A stretch of 64,000 bases of DNA from Caproicibacter sp046707225 (GCF_046707225.1 NZ_JBJKOP010000051.1:62001-126000), one strand, 5' to 3'; positions 49,703 to 58,467 are shown, numbered from the stretch's first letter. The notes: generated from the letters alone by a model not told the origin. Numbers and translations: made by a program.

Positions 49703-50419
49703 CTACTCAATTCCATGCTGCCCCGGCTGTTCTTTCCCTTTCATTCCTTTTGAAACATACAGGCTCCCGGAAGAATCCAGCGCGGCGAAAAACACTTCTT
49801 TTAAATTGCTGAATCCCTGTTTTTTCAGTTCCTCGTACAGCCATTCCTTCGTAAGATTGGTTGCTTCCAGATTTTCATTCAGCAAGATTCCGTCGATTAC
49901 GATGTCTCTGGTCAGCCCCTTTTCGGGCGGATGCAGCTGCAGTTCCGACGGGGTCACCGGCTTTTTCCCGCTCTTTAACTGGACCGACAGCTTCCCGTCG
50001 TTTTCCAGCACGGCGTTATTTACGTCCGCAATATTGAACGCATTCTTTTCCCTGAGCAAAGAGGTAAGATCATTCAGCGTAATTCTTGCCTTTTTCAGAT
50101 TCGCCTCAACAATTCGGCCGTTCTCAATCAGCATCAGCGGTTCGGAATTAACCGCTTTTCTGAATTTCATGCTTTTTAAATGCAGATAGCCTGTCAGAAT
50201 CGTCAGCCCTGCGAGGGTAAACAGCATAACAATTGCCGTGCCCATGGAATCGTTTCCGGTCAGGCCGATTTCAGTTGTTACGGAGCCCAGCGTAATTCCG
50301 ACGCAGAAATCAAAAAAGGTCATCTGTGAAATAGCTTTTTTCCCCATCAGCCTTGTGACCAGCATCAAAAGCAAAAAAGCCGCGGCTGAGCGAAGAAACG
50401 TTTCAAGAATTCCGATCAC
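49703..50419 (-). CDS. DUF421 (YetF-like) membrane protein, copy 2
   Basis: The 238-residue paralog of the gene at 48617 starts at GTG 50419 and has three helices (ETFLRSAAAFLLLMLVTRLM, MTFFDFCVGITLGSVTTEIG, MGTAIVMLFTLAGLTILTGY) and the DUF421 domain (SEPLMLIENGRIVEANLKKA, LLREKNAFNIADVNNAVLEN). The two copies likely form a hetero-oligomer with the DUF4363 protein. Ten bases separate it from the DUF4363 gene. First gene of the set. Confidence 0.87.
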   Translation of the reverse strand: MIGILETFLRSAAAFLLLMLVTRLMGKKAISQMTFFDFCVGITLGSVTTEIGLTGNDSMGTAIVMLFTLAGLTILTGYLHLKSMKFRKAVNSEPLMLIENGRIVEANLKKARITLNDLTSLLREKNAFNIADVNNAVLENDGKLSVQLKSGKKPVTPSELQLHPPEKGLTRDIVIDGILLNENLEATNLTKEWLYEELKKQGFSNLKEVFFAALDSSGSLYVSKGMKGKEQPGQHGIE

Positions 50420-50522
50420 ATTGAACCATCCTTTAAATGATTTGCGGTTCTTTTCTATTTTCCTGCTTTGAATGGAATTTATACATCGTCATGCAGGCTC
50501 CAAAGGATTTTCAGACATTGAA

Positions 50523-50678
50523 AAAGGGGCTGTTGCAAAATGAATTTGCGATAGCAAATTGCACAACGGAATAGCCCTCAAAGCAAGAAAATGCGTCTTG
50601 AAACGGCTGATAAAGCCCGATCAAGGCGCATTTTTTGTGCATTATTTTTTATCAAAGCTGTTTTGCAACAGTCCCTTT
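50523..50678. mobile_element. 156-bp MITE-like element fused to the 3' end of ptsI
   Basis: AAAGGGGCTGTTGCAAAA (50523-50540) and TTTTGCAACAGTCCCTTT (50661-50678) are inverted repeats matching at 17 of 18 positions; the TGTTGCAAAA core recalls ends of some IS families. Inside are an AATTTGC/GCAAATT hairpin (50543-50560) and the structured repeat at 50581-50638. No transposase frame is present, so it is non-autonomous. A target-site duplication could not be recognised. The right end encodes the last eleven residues of PtsI. Confidence 0.7.
50581..50638 (-). repeat. Dispersed structured repeat, copy 2
   Basis: Reverse complement of the 58-base repeat at 33092-33149 with five differences. One A-T pair of the stem in copy 1 is a G-C pair here, so the hairpin has been kept by a compensating change. 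Confidence 0.8.
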
Positions 50679-52426
50679 ACTTCTTTAACTTCTTTTATTT
50701 CCGTTTCTAAATACTCCTGTAAAAGAGACCGAACCTCTGTCGCGTTCCGGCAGCAGTCCGCTTTTTCGGCGATTTCTCGGCAGCTTCCGGTATCCAGCCT
50801 GCTCAGAATATATTTTGTCTGCGCCAGCGAACCGGCGGCCATGCTGAGTTCGGAAAGCCCAAGCCCGACGAGAAGAGGAACGGCAAGCGGATCCCCCGCC
50901 ATTGCTCCGCACATTCCCATTGGAATTCCCGCAGAGGACGCTGCGTCGGCAGTCAAGCGGATCAGCCGTATAACTGCGGGGTCGAAATAATTGTAGAGAT
51001 AAGAAACCTTTTCATTGCCGCGGTCGACGGCGAGGGTATACTGAACCAGGTCGTTCGTCCCGACGCTGAAAAAATCAGCCTCTTTGGCAAGCGCTGAGGC
51101 CATCAGAGCGGCGGACGGAATTTCCACCATCATTCCGATCCGGATAGATTCATCGAACGGCTCGCCCTTCCCCCGAAGTTGCTCCTTTGCATCTTCCACC
51201 ATGGTTTTGGCTGCGGCCAGCTCCTGCATGCCGGAAATCATCGGGAACATGATCGCCAGTCTGCCGAAGGCGGAAGCCCGTAAAATCGCCCTGAGCTGAG
51301 TCAGAAAGATTTCTTTCCGATCCAGACAATAGCGGATCGCGCGGTATCCCAAAAACGGATTGGTCTCTTTTTCAATCCCCAAATATTTGATCTCCTTATC
51401 TCCGCCGACATCCAGAGTTCGGACGATCACTTCCTTGGAGCCGAAGCATTCCGCTACCTTTCTGTATACTTCAAACTGCACGTCTTCACCCGGAAGCGAT
51501 TTTCTGGAAAGGTACACCTGCTCCGTGCGAAAGAGGCCGACAGCTTCCGCTCCCTTTTTCAGCGAATCCTCCGCGTCGGCAACAGAGCCTATATTAGCGG
51601 CGGCGATGATTCTCGCTCCGTCTTTCGTCTGCGCGTTCCGAGACGCGAATCTGCCAAACAGCTCCGCTTTCCGGTGTTCTTCCTCCATTTTCGCAAGATA
51701 CACTTTCCTGGTCTCCGGCTCAGGGGAAGCAACGCATACGCCCAGATTTCCGTCGAGGATGAGAGTCTCGCCGTCCGCTACTTCCTCCATGATTTCCGGC
51801 ACGCCCACAACCGCCGGAATGCCCAATGATCTTGCGAACACCGATGTATGAGAGGTTTTCCCTCCTTGCCGCGTGGCAAAAGCGAGGATCATTTCCCGGT
51901 TGAGCTGAACCGTATCGGATGGGGACAAGTCGTCCGCAATCAGAATCACGGGGTGATCGATTTTAGAAAGGCCGAAAGACTGCACTCCTGAAAGATACTT
52001 CAGAAGCCGTGTGCCGGCGTCCCGGACATCCGTGGCGCGCTCCTGCATATAGCGGTTGTTCATTCCCTCAAAAACGGCGGCATACCGGTCCGTGACCTCG
52101 CGAACCGCTTTTTCCGCCGAGTACTGCCTGCCGAGGATCAGCTTTTTCATTTCCGGGCAATACGCGGGGTCCGCCAGAAACGTTTTCTGGCCCTTGATGA
52201 CCGCGGCGTCTCCGCTGTCAAGCGTTTCGGAAGTGCGCGCGATCAGGCGATCGATTTCCTGTCCGGCCTGTTCGACGGCTTGATCCAGGCGTTTTACTTC
52301 CGCCTCCGTTTGCTCCTTTGATACGGTCCTGTTCGTGTCGGGTTCCGGTTCGCGCCGGTAAATAAAAGCGATTCCGCTGCGGATTCCGTCGGAGACACCG
52401 ATTCCCTGATAAATTTTCTCAGCCAT
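50642..52426 (-). CDS. ptsI: PTS Enzyme I (phosphoenolpyruvate-protein phosphotransferase)
   Basis: The 594-residue protein has the Enzyme I layout: an N-terminal HPr-binding and phosphohistidine domain with the active histidine in GGKTSHTSVFARSLGIPAVV, and a C-terminal PEP-binding barrel (VRTLDVGGDKEIKYLGIEKE, FPMISGMQELAAAKTMVEDA, MVEIPSAALMA, FFSVGTNDLVQYTLAVDRGN, MCGAMAGDP). It passes phosphate from PEP to HPr. It is the last gene of the mannitol operon, 21 bases after its HPr gene. The normal end of the protein is replaced by a short tail (KGLLQNSFDKK) read from the inserted repeat element. Confidence 0.93.
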   Translation of the reverse strand: MAEKIYQGIGVSDGIRSGIAFIYRREPEPDTNRTVSKEQTEAEVKRLDQAVEQAGQEIDRLIARTSETLDSGDAAVIKGQKTFLADPAYCPEMKKLILGRQYSAEKAVREVTDRYAAVFEGMNNRYMQERATDVRDAGTRLLKYLSGVQSFGLSKIDHPVILIADDLSPSDTVQLNREMILAFATRQGGKTSHTSVFARSLGIPAVVGVPEIMEEVADGETLILDGNLGVCVASPEPETRKVYLAKMEEEHRKAELFGRFASRNAQTKDGARIIAAANIGSVADAEDSLKKGAEAVGLFRTEQVYLSRKSLPGEDVQFEVYRKVAECFGSKEVIVRTLDVGGDKEIKYLGIEKETNPFLGYRAIRYCLDRKEIFLTQLRAILRASAFGRLAIMFPMISGMQELAAAKTMVEDAKEQLRGKGEPFDESIRIGMMVEIPSAALMASALAKEADFFSVGTNDLVQYTLAVDRGNEKVSYLYNYFDPAVIRLIRLTADAASSAGIPMGMCGAMAGDPLAVPLLVGLGLSELSMAAGSLAQTKYILSRLDTGSCREIAEKADCCRNATEVRSLLQEYLETEIKEVKEVKGLLQNSFDKK

Positions 52427-52447
52427 TTCATCACTCTCCGGTTAGCT

Positions 52448-52714
52448 TTATTCCCCGAAATTCGTGCGGAACAGTTCTTCCACAACCTCCATCGCTTCAA
52501 GCTCGTCGTTTCCGTTTATATCAATCCGGACGGTCATACCGTCGTTCAGGCCAAGGCTCATCAGCCCCAAAAGGCTTTTTGCGTCCGCTTCCGTCCCGTC
52601 TTCTTTCTTCATTTTAACCGCGCTCTCAAACGGGGTCATCTTTTCCACCATCACCTGCGCGGGTCTGAGGTGAAATCCATATTGACTGTTAATCGTGAAT
52701 TCTTTGCTCAGCAT
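52448..52714 (-). CDS. HPr-family phosphocarrier protein
   Basis: The 88-residue protein has the phosphohistidine site in YGFHLRPAQVMVEK (His-15 position) and the regulatory serine region SLLGLMSLGLNDG (Ser-46 position). It carries phosphate from Enzyme I to the mannitol EIIA. Encoded within the mannitol operon rather than at a general pts locus, so it is perhaps a dedicated copy; whether a second HPr exists elsewhere cannot be seen. GAGGAT precedes the ATG. Confidence 0.9.
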   Translation of the reverse strand: MLSKEFTINSQYGFHLRPAQVMVEKMTPFESAVKMKKEDGTEADAKSLLGLMSLGLNDGMTVRIDINGNDELEAMEVVEELFRTNFGE

Positions 52715-52775
52715 TGTATCCTCAATCCTTCCATATGGCGCTTTTCGGTTTTCATTGATACGGAAACCGGGAACA

Positions 52776-53933
52776 TTATTCTTTCCCTATGATCTGTCTG
52801 TATCTTTCCGCTATTCCCAGTACAAGTTTACCGCTTTTCTCCAGTCCCGTAAACCGTTGAACGGCATTTTCTATTCCGTTTTCCCTGATGCTTTTCTGAA
52901 TTTCAACCGCCTTGGGGTCATCTGCAAAATCGTAGGCAAAGCCGGACGCGATTGCGTAAAGAATCCCGCCGCATTCGACTCCGTGCTTTTCACACATCAG
53001 CAGCGGAGAAACCAGCCTGTCGTTGTTTGAAAGCTTCCGGACCGGGTCCCGGCCAACCCGGGTCAGTTCGTCCTTCAGATACGGGTTTTGGAACCTCGCG
53101 ATCAGTTTTTCCGAATACTGCTTCAGATCGCTTTCTCCCATACCGTATTCCAGGTGAAGAGCCCGCGCGGCCTCCGAGTGAAATTCCCGCACGGCCGTCA
53201 GGATCTCTGGGTCCCGAATCGCCTCATGTACAAACTGATATTGTTTTCGGTAGCCCGCGTAGGAAATCAGAGCATGGGCCCCGTTGAGCAGAAATATCTT
53301 GCGCTTTAAATACGGAGCAAGATTTTCCACATAATTGACGCCCTGAATCCGGCTGTTGACCTTTACTTTTGCGCTTTCAACATCCCATTCGTAAAAATCT
53401 TCGACGGCGACGTCGATTGGAGATTCCTTTTGAACCGACGTATTGGGAACGATCCTGTCGACCGCACAGTTCGGAAAGCCGACCTCTTTCCTCAGATAGT
53501 TCCGAAAGTCCTCCGTCGCCCCCTCCTCAACGGATTCCCTGAGAAGATCCGTGGCAAACAAGGCGTTTTCACAGGCGATCACGTCCAGGGGCCGCTCCGG
53601 GTTCCGGCTCCGGCGTTCCTGAAGAGCGTCCCGAAGGACCTTGCCGGTGTCTTTCAAATGGTTCGCGCCGATCGACAGCGTAATCAGGTCGGCGTCTTCC
53701 ACGGCCTTGTTCAGTCCGGCTTCCTCATTCAGGCCGACCGCACGGATTTCACCGACGGTTTCCTCCTTTTTTTCTCCGCCGAGCGAAACGACCTTGTACG
53801 TGCCCAGGCGGTTGAGATTGCCGACCAGTTCCGCCGAAATATCGACAAAGGTGAGGTCATACCCCGATTTGGAAAGAAGATAACCGATAAAACCCCTGCC
53901 GATATTGCCCGCGCCGAAGTGGACCGCTTTCAT
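52776..53933 (-). CDS. mtlD: Mannitol-1-phosphate 5-dehydrogenase
   Basis: Start at ATG 53933 (MKAVHFGAGNIGRGFIGYL), overlapping the mtlF stop by one base (TGATG). The 385-residue protein has the NAD-binding GAGNIGRG motif and the polyol dehydrogenase catalytic region (VNYVENLAPYLKRKIFLLNG, AHALISYAGY). It oxidises mannitol 1-phosphate to fructose 6-phosphate. Size and motifs match MtlD throughout. Confidence 0.95.
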   Translation of the reverse strand: MKAVHFGAGNIGRGFIGYLLSKSGYDLTFVDISAELVGNLNRLGTYKVVSLGGEKKEETVGEIRAVGLNEEAGLNKAVEDADLITLSIGANHLKDTGKVLRDALQERRSRNPERPLDVIACENALFATDLLRESVEEGATEDFRNYLRKEVGFPNCAVDRIVPNTSVQKESPIDVAVEDFYEWDVESAKVKVNSRIQGVNYVENLAPYLKRKIFLLNGAHALISYAGYRKQYQFVHEAIRDPEILTAVREFHSEAARALHLEYGMGESDLKQYSEKLIARFQNPYLKDELTRVGRDPVRKLSNNDRLVSPLLMCEKHGVECGGILYAIASGFAYDFADDPKAVEIQKSIRENGIENAVQRFTGLEKSGKLVLGIAERYRQIIGKE

Positions 53934-54373
53934 CACATGACACCTTCTTCTATGATGGAAAGAATCTCCTGCGCCGTTTCGGCAAACCGAAGCCGCTCCA
54001 CGTTCCCCTTATCCTGAACGGTCAGCGCAATTTTGGTCAGGATCTCAAGATGTTCGTCGCCTTTGCCCGCGATTCCGATGACAATATAGGCCGTGTTTCC
54101 TTTGCCGAAATCCACGCCGTCCGGATACTGTACGATCACAAGACCCGTTTCCATAATCTCGTTTTTATATTCGTTGACTCCGTGCGGAATCGCAATTCCG
54201 TTGCCGATGTAGGTGGTGAACTTTTCTTCCCGTTCTTTCATTCCGTCAAGATACTTCGGGGTGACATAGCCGCTGTTAACCAGCATGCCGCCCACCCGCT
54301 CGATGGCTTCCCACTTAGTCTCCGGTTTTTGTTTTAAGATAATGTTCTGCGTGGTCAGAATCTCTTTTGCCAT
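53933..54373 (-). CDS. mtlF: Mannitol-specific PTS EIIA component
   Basis: Start at ATG 54373 (MAKEILTTQNIILKQKPETK) with AAGGGGAT upstream; a longer frame to 54481 lies inside the previous gene and is rejected. The 146-residue protein has the phosphohistidine site GIAIPHGVNEYKNEI and the VQYPDGVDFG segment of EIIA-Mtl. It relays phosphate from HPr to the EIIB domain of MtlA. Overlaps mtlD by one base. Confidence 0.93.
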   Translation of the reverse strand: MAKEILTTQNIILKQKPETKWEAIERVGGMLVNSGYVTPKYLDGMKEREEKFTTYIGNGIAIPHGVNEYKNEIMETGLVIVQYPDGVDFGKGNTAYIVIGIAGKGDEHLEILTKIALTVQDKGNVERLRFAETAQEILSIIEEGVM

Positions 54374-54377
54374 GCGT

Positions 54378-56387
54378 TTATCCCCTTTCTTCCTTTGTTT
54401 CCAGAAGCAAATTTTCAAATATCTTTCGCAATTCTCCCAGACTGCTTTTTCGCAGCCTTTCGGGAAAATCCTTATTTTCAATCAAAGAAATGCTGATATC
54501 GCCCATCTTTTCCAGCACGACGGAGCTTTCGCTGCTCCGTGCCAGCATCATTAGATAAGTATCAACCGGTTCCTGAACAAACCCGACTCCATCCATCATG
54601 ATTTCACCCTGCAATCTGTAAACGCCGACAAACGGGGAAAAGACCGAGTCGGACCGAACATGCAGAAGGGAAACGCGGGTGCCGGGAATCACGACGCTGC
54701 CGATCTTTTCCCGCTTTAAAATCAAAGCGCTGATTTCATGCCAATCCGCGACGGTTCCCCGTTCGGCCAGTTCGGCGGTAATCCTTCCGACGACCGCTTC
54801 AAACGGTTCCTCCGGAACGGTTTGAATGCATAGGTTCTCAATCATGCGGTGAATCATTGCAATATCATCCGCTTTTGCCGGAATTGTCCGGACAGCCGGC
54901 ACCCGTTTTCTGATCCCGCCGGAAGCACGCTTTCGTATCATCGCCACGCGGCTGTTAATCCTCGCAATATCGTCGTCGCTCAGGAACGGAGAGACAACAA
55001 GAATGTTTTCGCAGCCGGTTTTCTCGTCCAGCTCCACCGTAGAAAGAATCAGATCATATTGCTCACAGCTGCTTTCCGACCAGTCTTTTAATGAAGCGAG
55101 ATCGATGCGTTCGATCTCCCCGACGACGTTCTGTACCTTGTTGAGCAAAATACGGGACGCAAACAGGCCGTTCGGGCAAATGATCAGCACGGAGACACTT
55201 TTGTTGTAGTCTTCCTTTGTTTCCAGCGCGGCGCCGATATTCATCGTAATAAATCCAATCTCATCCTGTGACAGGCGGATATTGTATTTGGAAAAAACCA
55301 GCTTACAGGCAATTTCAACCGTCTGAAACAGAGTGCCGTAATGCTCCCGTACCTGGTCGAGCAGGGAATTTTTCACCTGAATTCCCATGTTGATCCGATA
55401 AATCACCAGATTAAAATAGTGAGACAGGCCGGCGATCACCTGGCTGTCTTCGGCGAGGTCGATTCCCAGTCCTTTCCGGACCTCATACAGGACTTCTTCC
55501 GCAAGTTTACTGACGGTCACGTCCAGGTCCCTGAATTTCTGATCCGTGTCATACAGACAGCTTGCCGGAAGATGGATGGAAATATACGCAATCTCGCTTT
55601 CCACCGCCGGAATCTCCCGCCGGAGCAAAAGCTGCTTCAGCTTTTCGTCGAAATGAAAGCTGTTTGCGGAAATCGCTTCCCGGATGAATTCATCCGGCAG
55701 GGAAATCGGGTGCCCTGCAACGGTCTTCTGAATGGAAATCATCGTGTGAAACAGAAGGGTCAGATAGGGCACGTCGTCGTTTGTTTCTTCCGGAATCAGG
55801 GCCATGACTTCCTTTGATATTTTCAGAATCCGGTCCCCGAACAAAAGCCTGAAAAACGAATGAAGAACCGGGTCTTTCTTTGTTTCGTAAATATAAGGCA
55901 AAAGCTCTTCGACCGGCTTGTATTCATAGATTAAAGTTACCAGCGCGTTGCGTCTGTTCCATTCGGAACCTTCTATCCGAATTCCATATCTTCTTTTCCT
56001 GCTCAAGGTAAGATTTTTCCCCTCAAGCCACTGTTCAATACTGTCCATGTAAAAACTGACGGTTGCCTCGGCAACATCCAGCTGAAAGCTGAAAAACGTG
56101 GATTTATACGGTTCATCCGCCAGCAGCAGCTGCGCCGTGATAAACAGGATTCTCTGTTTCGGCGTCAGCAAAAGGCGCTTGGGAACATTGCCCAGCATTT
56201 GCCTGAGCGCCTCTGTCTGTTCCGCGTTTGCAGCAAGGACCAGAGCAGAATTTTTCACCGAAATTTTCATCTGTCTCTCTTTGAGCACACGGTTTATGGA
56301 AGAAATTTCCCGAAACACCGTCCGCTGGCTAACCTCCATCTGTTTTGTAAGCGCTTCAACCTCCAGCCTGTCGGACTCCAGCAGCAA
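54378..56387 (-). CDS. mtlR: Mannitol operon activator MtlR (PRD-containing, BglG/MtlR family)
   Basis: The listed start (TTG 56387) gives 669 residues: helix-turn-helix domains (LEVEALTKQMEVSQRTVFRE), two PRD domains with regulatory histidines (about residues 185-405), an EIIB-Gat-like domain (VSVLIICPNGLFASRILLNK) and an EIIA-like domain (SLLHVRSDSVFSPFVGVYRL). These domains let phosphorylation by HPr and EII control activity. The true N-terminus probably lies 13 codons upstream (TEELSTRQKFILG), where only an ACG (56426) follows AGGGAAG, since stops precede it. Likely activates the operon through the site at 58099-58123. Confidence 0.9.
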   Translation of the reverse strand: MLLESDRLEVEALTKQMEVSQRTVFREISSINRVLKERQMKISVKNSALVLAANAEQTEALRQMLGNVPKRLLLTPKQRILFITAQLLLADEPYKSTFFSFQLDVAEATVSFYMDSIEQWLEGKNLTLSRKRRYGIRIEGSEWNRRNALVTLIYEYKPVEELLPYIYETKKDPVLHSFFRLLFGDRILKISKEVMALIPEETNDDVPYLTLLFHTMISIQKTVAGHPISLPDEFIREAISANSFHFDEKLKQLLLRREIPAVESEIAYISIHLPASCLYDTDQKFRDLDVTVSKLAEEVLYEVRKGLGIDLAEDSQVIAGLSHYFNLVIYRINMGIQVKNSLLDQVREHYGTLFQTVEIACKLVFSKYNIRLSQDEIGFITMNIGAALETKEDYNKSVSVLIICPNGLFASRILLNKVQNVVGEIERIDLASLKDWSESSCEQYDLILSTVELDEKTGCENILVVSPFLSDDDIARINSRVAMIRKRASGGIRKRVPAVRTIPAKADDIAMIHRMIENLCIQTVPEEPFEAVVGRITAELAERGTVADWHEISALILKREKIGSVVIPGTRVSLLHVRSDSVFSPFVGVYRLQGEIMMDGVGFVQEPVDTYLMMLARSSESSVVLEKMGDISISLIENKDFPERLRKSSLGELRKIFENLLLETKEERG

Positions 56388-56532
56388 GCCGAGAATAAAC
56401 TTTTGTCTGGTAGAAAGTTCTTCCGTATTTCATCACTTCCCTATTTTATCGTAGCGGTCGGATCTGCACCTGAAAGAGAAGAAAGGGGGCTCCGACACGG
56501 GTGCTTTGTGCCGGGCCCCGATTGGTTTGCCG

Positions 56533-57990
56533 TTAAGATTTTGACTGGCTCCGTTCCTTCAAAGCGGAAATGTACTGATCGTAGGCCGCGCTGTCCAGGA
56601 AATTGTTCACCGTGATAATCTGTGCGTTCGGAACGACTCCTCTGGCCCGTTCGGCAAGGCTTTCCTGCGTAAACACGACTTTGGCGTCCGCCGGAATTTC
56701 GCTCACGGGCGCATGATGCACCGCGATGTCCAGTCCTGCGTCTTTCAGTTTCTTTTTCAGGATTGTTTCTCCCATGGCGGAAGAGCCCATCCCCGCGTCG
56801 CAGGCAAAAATGATCAGACTTGGAATTTCGCCGGAAACGACCTGCCCCGCGGGCTGGGCAGCGGCGCTTTTCTTGCTTTCCGCTTTCATGTCTCCGACTG
56901 CCGCCTGCGCCTGCGCAAAGGAACCGTCGTCCTTATCGCCGGCGCTGGAGCGTTTGACAATCGCTGCGGACACCAGGAACGACACCACCGCCCCGGTTGT
57001 GATACCCGCAAGAACAGGCAGAAGTCCGCCTTTCGGGCACATGGCGATTTCCGCGATGATGCTTCCGGGGGATGGAGAGGCGACAAGGCCGGCTCCGGTA
57101 ATTACGAACACAAAGTCCGCGGACATACCGCCCAGAATAACGGAAATCAGAAGAAGAGGATTCATCAGAATATACGGAAAATAAATCTCATGAATTCCGC
57201 CGAAGAAGTGAATGATCACGGCGCCGGGCGCGGAACTTTTCGCATTGCCCTTGCCGAACATCCAGTAGGCGAGAAGCACGCCGAGTCCCGGGCCGGGATC
57301 GGTCTCAAGCAGGAAGAAGATGGATTTTCCGAACTCCTTCACCTGAGAAATGCCAACCGGGTCAAAAATGCCATGGTTGATCGCGTTGTTCAGGAACAGA
57401 ATCTTACCGGGTTCAACCAGTATCGCAATCAGCGGCAGAAGCTTTACCGATGTAATCCACTGGGCGGCGTTTCCGAGCGCCGTAGTCAGGCCGCCGACGG
57501 CCGGGCCGATTGCGAGGAAACCAAGAACGGAGATCAAAGCGCCAAGGATGCCGGCTGAAAAAGTACTGACCAGCATCTCAAATCCGGCTTTTACCTTGCC
57601 TTCTACCACCCCGTCGAATTTCTTGATTAAGTACGCGCCAAGCGGGCCCATAATCATGGCGCCCAGGAACATGGTCACCGAAGAACCGATAATCACACCC
57701 ATGGTAGCGATTGCGCCGACGACCGCGCCGCGCTTGCCGTAGACCATGTTGCCGCCCGTATAACCGATCAAAAGCGGCAGCAAATACGTAATCATCGGGC
57801 TGACCAGCTTGTTCAGCGATTCATTCGGAATCCAACCCGTAGGGATAAAGAGAGCCGTTAAAAGCCCCCATGCGATGAATGCGCCGATGTTCGGCATAAC
57901 CATACCGGCAAGGAATCCGCCGAACTTCTGAATTCCCGCCTTTGTCCCCATTTTCTTAGCGGGAACCTCTGCATTTCTTGCATCAACCAC
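56533..57990 (-). CDS. mtlA: Mannitol-specific PTS EIICB component
   Basis: Start at GTG 57990 with a strong AGGAGGAG. The 485-residue protein has an EIIC membrane domain (about residues 20-345; FLAGMVMPNIGAFIAWGLLT, HFFGGIHEIYFPYILMNPLL) and an EIIB domain from about residue 390 with the phosphocysteine in FACDAGMGSSAMGETIL. It transports mannitol and phosphorylates it using MtlF. The linker is Ala/Ser/Lys-rich. First gene of the operon. Confidence 0.95.
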   Translation of the reverse strand: MVDARNAEVPAKKMGTKAGIQKFGGFLAGMVMPNIGAFIAWGLLTALFIPTGWIPNESLNKLVSPMITYLLPLLIGYTGGNMVYGKRGAVVGAIATMGVIIGSSVTMFLGAMIMGPLGAYLIKKFDGVVEGKVKAGFEMLVSTFSAGILGALISVLGFLAIGPAVGGLTTALGNAAQWITSVKLLPLIAILVEPGKILFLNNAINHGIFDPVGISQVKEFGKSIFFLLETDPGPGLGVLLAYWMFGKGNAKSSAPGAVIIHFFGGIHEIYFPYILMNPLLLISVILGGMSADFVFVITGAGLVASPSPGSIIAEIAMCPKGGLLPVLAGITTGAVVSFLVSAAIVKRSSAGDKDDGSFAQAQAAVGDMKAESKKSAAAQPAGQVVSGEIPSLIIFACDAGMGSSAMGETILKKKLKDAGLDIAVHHAPVSEIPADAKVVFTQESLAERARGVVPNAQIITVNNFLDSAAYDQYISALKERSQSKS

Positions 57991-58045
57991 TAAAACTCCT
58001 CCTTCACTCCATCATATTTTGTAAATAATAACGGTCCGCAGTTTT

Positions 58046-58074
58046 AATATAACATCGCTTATATTTTTATACAA
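58046..58074 (-). promoter_or_regulatory. Promoter of the mannitol operon
   Basis: Minus strand TTGTAT (58069-58074), 17 bases, TATATT (58046-58051); start near 58039, about 48 bases before mtlA. The non-consensus -35 fits an activator-dependent promoter. Confidence 0.7.
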
Positions 58075-58098
58075 GAACATTTACTTTAAACCTGTCGA

Positions 58099-58123
58099 GA
58101 CAATTTCATGACAAAATTGACAA
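58099..58123 (-). promoter_or_regulatory. Candidate MtlR activator site
   Basis: Minus strand TTGTCAATTTTGTCATGAAA and the following TTGTC contain three spaced TTGTC elements, with an imperfect inverted repeat (GACAATTT/AAATTGAC-like), about 25-50 bases upstream of the -35. Gram-positive MtlR sites have TTG-TCA-type half sites in this position. Confidence 0.5.
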
Positions 58124-58235
58124 TAACCCACTTAGTATGGATGGAAATTAAATCATTATGCCGAAGCAACCGGCAATCAAAGGACTTGATGCAAAACTTT
58201 CCTCAGCCCGCGGCTTTTTTCAGGAACAATTCCAC

Positions 58236-58264
58236 TTGAAAATGTTAATCTGGTATTGTATGAT
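58236..58264 (+). promoter_or_regulatory. Sigma-A promoter of glmS
   Basis: TTGAAA (58236-58241), 17 bases, TATGAT (58259-58264); start near 58271, just ahead of the ribozyme. Confidence 0.75.
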
Positions 58265-58284
58265 ATGTTTTGGCTTTCAAAAAA

Positions 58285-58437
58285 GAAAACACAGCGCCAG
58301 AACTCGTATTGCGCGAGTTGACGAGGACAAGGAGAATCGAAAATTCGGCGGATGCCTTGCGGTACGGTACTACCGGAAATGTTGAAAAAAACAAAAAGCG
58401 ATTTTTGAACAAATTCAACAGGGTACCTTGAAAGCCT
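58285..58437 (+). ncRNA. glmS ribozyme-riboswitch
   Basis: The core AGCGCCAGAAC (58293-58303) is identical to the glmS ribozyme; cleavage is expected just before the G at 58294. Downstream come the P2 helix (ACTCGTATTGCGCGAGT), GACGAGG, the conserved TCGGCGGATGCCTTG segment and a long P4-like hairpin (TGTTGAA... TTCAACA). Glucosamine 6-phosphate triggers self-cleavage, and the mRNA is then degraded. Located between a promoter and the glmS start, as expected. Confidence 0.93.
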
Positions 58438-58467
58438 GAATTCATTTATGAAAGGCAGGCAAAAAAC

